Shown: one piece after another, positions 7,799 through 12,213 of the stretch | How positions within the stretch are numbered: the first letter of the stretch is position 1 | How the letters are laid out: every line of letters starts with the position of its first letter | The notes under the pieces: model-generated | Database searches by the model: none | Told to the model about the DNA's origin: nothing | Seen by the model: only the letters and a program-made list of their open reading frames with translations | Program-made: the position numbers and the translations under genes | From: Bacteroidota bacterium | GTDB lineage: Bacteria; Bacteroidota; Bacteroidia; Chitinophagales; Chitinophagaceae | Assembly: GCA_016715505.1 (NCBI GenBank) | Contig: JADJZY010000026.1 | Location: 1 to 12,213 of the forward strand | Reading direction: 5' to 3' | DNA length: 12,213 bases

Positions 7799-8725
7799 AT
7801 GATTCGTTTTATATACGTTTTGATTTTTTTTGGCCTCTTGTTTCAAGCGGCTAAAGCCTGCGATGTATGCGGTTGCGCACCTGCAGGAAATGCCCTGAAT
7901 TTTTTGCCGGAATTTCAAAAACATTTTGTCGGCATACGATACCAATATCAGGGATTTCGTTCCCTGCCTCATGAAGACCATACCAATACCTTGCCTACCA
8001 CAGAACATTTCTACACTTTCCAGGCCTATGGGCGTTTGGTCATTCATCAACGCTTACATTTATTAGCCTTTGTGCCCTATCGGGTCAATCAACGAAGCAC
8101 CGAATCGGATGCTTTGAATTTGAGTGGACTGGGGGATATCACCTTGCAAGCGCAGTACCTCATTTTTAATAATTATGGCACCAATGCCAAATTCAGAAAC
8201 GCTTTGCAAGTGGGTGCCGGCCTCAAACTGCCTAGTGGAAAATTTGATGCACTCGATGATGGATTAATGATTCATAATAATATGCAACTAGGGAGCGGGT
8301 CTTTCGATTTCTCGGCCAATATCATTCATACCCTGCGCCTGAAAGCCTGGGGTTTGAATACTTCAATGATGTACAACCGACCGGGGGAAAATGTATATCA
8401 ATTTCGTTTTGGGCATCAGGTGAATGTCAACACCCGTGCATTTTATTTACATGAAATGAAAAAATTGACCCTTATGCCTCAAGTGGGTTGTATGTATGAT
8501 TTTGCCGGTGCCGACTATCTAAAAAATGTATCTCAAACACATACCGGTGGAAATCAATGGAGCCTGCATGCCGGTGCGGATGTGTACTTTAAATCCTTTG
8601 CACTGGGATTTCAGGCGACCCGTGCGATACACGAACATATGGCGGAAGGGCATATTACTTCCCTGACCCGCTTTCAGTGCAATCTCATTTACTTTTTAAA
8701 ACACAAACCTATTTTTAAATCATGA
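7799..8725 (+). CDS. Exported outer-membrane beta-barrel-like protein with N-terminal CxxCxC motif
   Basis: This is an intact 308-residue gene. The N-terminus MIRFIYVLIFFGLLFQAAKA is a signal peptide. The mature protein begins directly with CDVCGCAPAGN (C21, C24, C26). AKAC is a poor lipobox because of the Lys, so the Cys motif is more likely a metal or redox site than a lipid anchor. The rest alternates amphipathic strands (GRLVIHQRLHLLAFVPYRVN, GLGDITLQAQYLIF, LQVGAGLKLPSG, QWSLHAGADVYFKSFALGFQ), as in the outer-membrane transporter-like barrels of Bacteroidota, a family whose members often start with a CDxCGC motif. Substrate unknown. His is frequent (HEDHTNTLPTTEHF, HEHMAEGH), which would fit metal handling; this is inference. 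ATG 7799 is the only start that includes the signal peptide. Its stop overlaps the next gene by ATGA, so the two are co-translated. Confidence 0.8.
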   Translation: MIRFIYVLIFFGLLFQAAKACDVCGCAPAGNALNFLPEFQKHFVGIRYQYQGFRSLPHEDHTNTLPTTEHFYTFQAYGRLVIHQRLHLLAFVPYRVNQRSTESDALNLSGLGDITLQAQYLIFNNYGTNAKFRNALQVGAGLKLPSGKFDALDDGLMIHNNMQLGSGSFDFSANIIHTLRLKAWGLNTSMMYNRPGENVYQFRFGHQVNVNTRAFYLHEMKKLTLMPQVGCMYDFAGADYLKNVSQTHTGGNQWSLHAGADVYFKSFALGFQATRAIHEHMAEGHITSLTRFQCNLIYFLKHKPIFKS

Positions 8726-9123
8726 TTAAATATATGATTCAGTTGCTGTTTATGAGCATCCTGTTAACTGTCTTCGCCTGCCGGAAACGCAGCACCGATT
8801 CTGCCTTATCACCTCGTATTGTCATTGCCGAGCCCGGAATTGGAGATACGATTGATGTATCCGTGAATCCGGAATTGCATATTGAATTTACAGCCAGTTC
8901 AGATAAAGGGCTGCATGCCCTCGAAGTGATTTTTGTCCGGAATAATACAGATACCCTTTTGCACGAAAATCCTTCAGTGATGGATTTAAAAGCCTATCCC
9001 TACCACGAACATTATTTGCTAAGTGCAACAAGTTCAATAGAGTCCTATCAACTTCATATTCGGGCCGAAGATCATGATGGAGCAGTCAGTGAGGAAATGG
9101 TGCCCATATTTGCACAACCCTAA
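8722..9123 (+). CDS. Small lipoprotein, Ig-like (possibly DUF4625-like)
   Basis: Intact, 133 residues. The N-terminus ends ILLTVFACRKRST, a lipobox with the lipidated Cys at C20. Charged residues straight after the Cys leave its final location (inner or outer membrane) open. The remainder looks like one beta-sandwich: PRIVIAEPGIGDTIDV, LHIEFTASSDKGLHALEVIF, PYHEHYLLSA, YQLHIRAEDHDGAVSE. The pattern of a gL..l.v.. strand, a His-rich loop and a final D-x-G turn resembles DUF4625-type lipoproteins, but I am not certain of the family. The ATG overlaps the stop of the preceding barrel gene (ATGA at 8722-8725), so it is translationally coupled to it and probably works beside it at the outer membrane. 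No cytoplasmic or enzymatic motif is visible. Confidence 0.75.
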   Translation: MIKYMIQLLFMSILLTVFACRKRSTDSALSPRIVIAEPGIGDTIDVSVNPELHIEFTASSDKGLHALEVIFVRNNTDTLLHENPSVMDLKAYPYHEHYLLSATSSIESYQLHIRAEDHDGAVSEEMVPIFAQP

Positions 9124-9408
9124 ATAGGGCTTGCTGATTAACTTGAAAATAGTTGATTTCTTAAAACCAATAGCCTTCAAAGGAATTCGGGGGGTTGGCT
9201 GATTGGATCCCAAACCAAAGGATGAAACATGAAAGTTTTAAACAATTTCAGACTTTCATGCAACCAAAGATGAAGTTTTTCTGCGTTTTCTATTTAGTCA
9301 GTATTGGCACATCTACCGCGCCAATCTGCATTCGAGGTATCGATATCCATCGTCATTTGATTGGCTTGTACATGAGTAATTTCTGACTTCTTCAGGATGT
9401 CCTATACA
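9124..9408. other. Spacer between the lipoprotein gene and the G-rich block
   Basis: No confident gene. It holds an inverted repeat, CATGAAAGT at 9228-9236 and ACTTTCATG at 9252-9260 (9-bp stem, 15-base loop), without a T-tract on either side. An approximate duplication, ACCAAAGGATGAA near 9215 and ACCAAAGATGAAG near 9263, flanks it. A possible reverse-strand gene end is listed separately. Forward open frames here have no family-like content. Confidence 0.4.
9294..9401 (-). other. Possible C-terminal coding remnant on the reverse strand
   Basis: The reverse strand from 9401 to 9294 reads 35 codons ending in TAA: DILKKSEITHVQANQ, then MTMDIDTSNADWRG and RCANTD. Composition is protein-like, and it would continue the direction of the TonB receptor. 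Upstream it meets a TAG and then the abnormal homopolymer block, so no start or full gene can be shown. It may be chance. Confidence 0.2.
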
Positions 9409-9558
9409 GGGGGGGGGGGGTTGAAGGGGGGGGGTGGTTTTTTTTTTGTTTTAGTGTGTGGATTTTGGCTTTTTCAAAAGTACGGGTTTTTTTTGGTTTT
9501 TTCCGCTCACGTGGGGCGTGCATCGTCAGGGGGCGGGCCCGGGGAACCACTGGGGGGG
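9409..9558. repeat. Abnormal G/T homopolymer block, probably a corrupted GC-rich intergenic element
   Basis: Within 150 bases of the plus strand there are runs of 12 G (9409-9420), 9 G (9426-9434), 10 T (9438-9447), 8 T (9487-9494), 6 T (9497-9502), 5 G (9529-9533), 4 G (9541-9544) and 7 G (9552-9558). Nothing else in the window looks like this. Between the runs the sequence is ordinary (CGCTCACGTGGGGCGTGCAT, CGGGCCCGGGG). The block begins just after the reverse-strand receptor's stop at 9573. With runs shortened it would be a GC-rich, partly palindromic intergenic element of the dispersed kind found in Bacteroidota genomes. As written it is most likely inflated by base-inserting errors. Neither coding frame across it resembles a protein. 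Confidence 0.6.
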
Positions 9559-9572
9559 ACCAGCCCAAATAG

Positions 9573-11921
9573 CTACCACTCCACTTTATAATTTAAAATC
9601 GGGATTATGCCGGTTTGATAATAGGTTTTTCACCGTGCGGGTATTCGGGTCATAAAAGCGGTCGTACACATTGAGCCGATTGCTTACATTTTGGATATCA
9701 AGTGAGAGGGTGGAGGTTAATCGTTTGCGATTCCATTTCATACTAATCCGAAGATCGCTGCGGAAATAGGCAGGAAGTTTTTCGATGAAAGCATCTTCCT
9801 CACGATAAATAGTTTGATCCTTTGAGATGGATGATGCAAGGTCGATCGGTGTGGTGCGATATCCACCGGCATATACCATTTTCAGGTTGATGCCAAATGT
9901 GCGTCGCTGATTGCCCGACACAAAATCCTTACCTGCAATGGCATTCAATAAATGGTTGCCATTGAATTTACTGTTATACCATTTTAAATTAGCCGCCTGA
10001 TATTTGGATTCGTAAAGAGATACAGAGGCCATATAATAAAACTGATGATCTAAATATTTTTCCAGCGATATTTCAATGCCATAATTCCGACCCTTACCGC
10101 TATTGATGAGGGGCATACGCACCATGTCATATTGTACATTGATGGCAGAGAAGGTGCTGCTATCGTGCTGGCTAACCGGAATATGAAATAAAGACTGATA
10201 ATACAATTCCGTTTTCAGGCGTAAATTTTTATGAAAGGCATACTGATGTGACAGCACAAAATGATGAGCCTTCGAAAAGCCCAGTGAGCGATTGGGATAA
10301 GGATTGGGCATCTGTTCGTTGCGGGCAAAGTACACGCCCCATGATTGTAATTGGCTATGCAGACCATAACCGAACGATAGGCTGTTTTTCGGATGAACAT
10401 CCCAGCGAATGGCAGCCCGGGGCTCAAGGCTATAGGTTTTATTCATGAACAAATACAGGGCATGAAGTCCGAATGTTACCTGGAAAGATTCGGAAAGATG
10501 GGTTTGAAACTGACTAAAAGCCTGTAAAGTTTGGGTGGTATTTTTTGTGTCCACCAGGGTGTCGAGCGGGAAGGATAATTGATCTCGAAGATGTTCGCGA
10601 AATTCAAATTGATAATGATGAAACATCAATCCACTTCTGAGTTTAGATTTCGAGGACAAACGTTGATTCAGGGTTGTGCTGAGACTGATTTTTTTTAAGG
10701 CATAGGCCTGATCATACACGCGAAGTGAGCTGTAGTCGTTTTGGGTATAATTGCGTTCATAACCGGAATGTACAATGGAGTAGGCCGCCATCGTATGAAG
10801 GAGGGCACTTTTGTTTAAATGCAAACTATTTTTAAATCCCCACATGCCTGTGTTTGAAACAAAGCGATCGCTGTATCGTTCCCCATTCGTTTTCCATTTG
10901 CTACTATCCTTACTGGCATTGAAATACTGGTCGCTCAATCCGCCAAACCCAAAGGCAGACCAGGTTCCCCATTTGCGGGTGGGTACGACGATATGATAGG
11001 AGAGATCCTGAAAATTGGTGACGGATTGGCGTGAGATTCAGGCCGAGTTGATTGAGCATACTCAATGTAGAATACCGGTAATTTACCAGATAGGAGGCCT
11101 CTGATTTTTTGCTAAAGGGCCCTTCGGCGGCGAGATTCAAACCCAGTAGACCCAATTGAGCGGTATATTCCCTTCGATGATTATTGCCCTTCCGAAGACG
11201 TAAATCAAATACCCCACTTAATGCATTGCCATATTCTGCGGCGAACGCACCGGTTACAAAATCGGCATTCGACATCAGTTGGGCGCTTAGGATGGAAATG
11301 CCTCCACCACTGCTGCCTGCCACTGCAAAATGATTGGGGTTGGGAATATCCATTCCTTCCATACGCCAGAGCAAACCACTGGGTGAATTGCCACGAATCA
11401 CAATTTGATTATTGCCATCATCACCGGCCATCACGCCGGGGTAGCTGGTGGCCATTCGGGCGGGATCGTTTACCGCAGCTGCATACTTTTGGGTTTCTTC
11501 TACCGAAAATACACGGGCGCTTACCAAACTGAGTTCATTTAAAGGCGTGTTCTTTTTTCGGCCACCTTTAATATGGACTTCTTTCACCTGATGAAAACGT
11601 CTCTTGTAGTTGTATTTGTAATACCAGTTCTTTACCACTATTCAGCACAAAATTGGGGAGGGTATAGGTTTTGTAGCCCAGGGCACTCACGCTCAGGCTA
11701 TGGGTGCCGACAGGAATATCGGGCAACACAAAATGCCCAGAGGCATCGCTTCGGGTGCCGAATTCTGTACCGATAATTTCAATAATAGCGCCTTCGATGG
11801 GGCGGGATAATACCTGATCGCTGACACTTCCGCGAACGACCTGTTTGAAGTTCTGCGCCCAAAACGTTTGATGTAGGAGTACATAAACAACTAAAAGGGA
11901 ATTCTCTTTTTTGTATTTCGC
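9573..11921 (-). CDS. TonB-dependent outer-membrane receptor with carboxypeptidase-regulatory-like N-domain; three frameshifts
   Basis: Reverse strand, 781 residues visible after repair. Order: a Lys-rich start and hydrophobic LLVVYVLLHQTFWAQ (signal peptide); a CarboxypepD_reg-like domain (VVRGSVSD, TRSDASGHFVLPDIPVG), about 25-108; a TonB plug, about 135-245 (MATSYPGVMAGDDGNNQIV, IRGNSPSGLLWRMEGMDIPN, AAEYGNALSGVFDLRLRKGN); then a beta-barrel of ~530 residues ending GIIPILNYKVEW, with the terminal aromatic typical of barrels. Three single extra bases break it: AAAA 11594-11597, TT 11026-11027 and TTTTT 9626-9630 (plus-strand letters). The last matters. Uncorrected, the frame ends at 9586 with an atypical tail; corrected, it ends at TAG 9575-9573. 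The start codon is unresolved: a TAA precedes 11921 in frame, so another indel probably hides it. No SusD partner is adjacent, arguing against a Sus-type glycan system. The ligand is unknown; it converges on the Cys-rich cluster, and a link is only a guess. Confidence 0.88.
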
Positions 11922-11952
11922 TTAAGACAATCCAATCAGAAAAAGACCCCTA

Positions 11953-12213
11953 TGGTGAAAAAAAAATTTCAAGTGGATGGATGATTGCCTGAATTGTAAA
12001 AAAATTTGTTTGGTAGTTGGAATTTCCAAACCGGAATCTTATGCGATTACTCATCTTGGGTGGGTATATTCGATCTGAATCTGAGTTTAATTGGATTTCA
12101 TTTATTGGATATTCAGACTTCTACTTTTGGACCTACAAATTTAAACTCTTGTATGGTCACCGATATTTGTCCTGTGTATGACAATCCCAATGGAACAGAT
12201 TTTGCTTTCACCG
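11953..12213 (+). CDS. 5' end of an unrecognised gene, two frameshifts, cut by the window edge
   Basis: Removing one A from the 9-A run near 11959-11967 and one from the A-run near 11999-12004 joins ATG 11953 to a frame open to the window edge. It begins MVKKNFKWMDDCLNCKN, continues through LFGSWNFQTGILCDYSSWVG, IFDLNLSLIGFHLLDIQTST and FGPTNLNSCMVTDICPVYDN, and ends PNGTDFAFT. No signal peptide is evident and I do not recognise the family. It is rich in Cys, Asn, Asp and aromatic residues. Without repair the same 3' frame is open from about 11994 but has no ATG at its head. It is divergent from the TonB receptor with only about 30 bases between the two, so promoters would have to overlap the genes. 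The absolute position of the last A-run is uncertain by a base. Confidence 0.45.

Noticed and set aside
9228..9260. Terminator for the lipoprotein gene
   Set aside because: The 9-bp inverted repeat is over 100 bases past the stop, has a 15-base loop and lacks a T-tract on either strand.
9195..9386. Forward open frame of about 63 codons
   Set aside because: It needs a TTG start, has no family-like pattern and no promoter box, and overlaps a more protein-like reverse reading.
9397..9655. Two overlapping forward frames across the homopolymer block
   Set aside because: They consist of Gly and Phe runs generated by G and T homopolymers and run into the reverse-strand receptor.
11221..11776. Forward open frames opposite the TonB receptor plug and N-domain
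   Set aside because: They are antisense shadows; the reverse strand encodes clear plug and carboxypeptidase-regulatory-like motifs.

Overview
The window comes from a member of the Bacteroidota. It has two type IX secretion (T9SS) C-terminal sorting domains, a TonB-dependent receptor with the Bacteroidota-style carboxypeptidase-regulatory N-domain, a DUF4143-type AAA ATPase, promoter-like TAnnTTTG boxes close to start codons, and AT-rich intergenic DNA without Shine-Dalgarno sequences. No rRNA, tRNA, CRISPR array or complete insertion sequence was seen.

Layout, left to right: (1) 1-222, the tail of a T9SS-secreted protein; (2) 488-1661, an exported C1-family (bleomycin-hydrolase-like) cysteine peptidase with a strong terminator; (3) 1744-1801, two direct repeats with a palindromic core, leading into (4) 1856-3135, an AAA_14/DUF4143 ATPase; (5) 3424-6848, a roughly 1,140-residue exported PNGase F-like protein with an inserted LamG-like domain and a T9SS tail; (6) 7113-9123, a small forward cluster of envelope proteins: a Cys-rich single-pass protein, an unresolved stretch, an exported CxxCxC outer-membrane protein and a lipoprotein; (7) 9409-9558, an abnormal G/T homopolymer block; (8) 9573-11921, a reverse-strand TonB-dependent receptor; (9) 11953 to the window edge, the start of an unrecognised forward gene.

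Most long genes are interrupted by single-base indels, but the two halves of each break join into one family-typical protein, and each repaired length is a multiple of three. The indels are polarised. Every break left of about 2.9 kb is repaired by adding bases. Every break from 3424 rightward is repaired by removing one base, mostly from a homopolymer. I therefore read them mainly as sequence error of two kinds, not as gene decay, and annotate repaired genes over their full span.

Functionally the window is about the cell envelope: secreted or surface proteins (T9SS cargo, glycan-directed PNGase-like protein, exported peptidase), outer-membrane uptake (TonB receptor), and a Cys-rich cluster that may handle a metal. 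The ATPase with its repeats looks like an independent accessory gene. The best candidates for something new are the PNGase F-like protein split by a very large insertion and the Cys-rich three-gene cluster.
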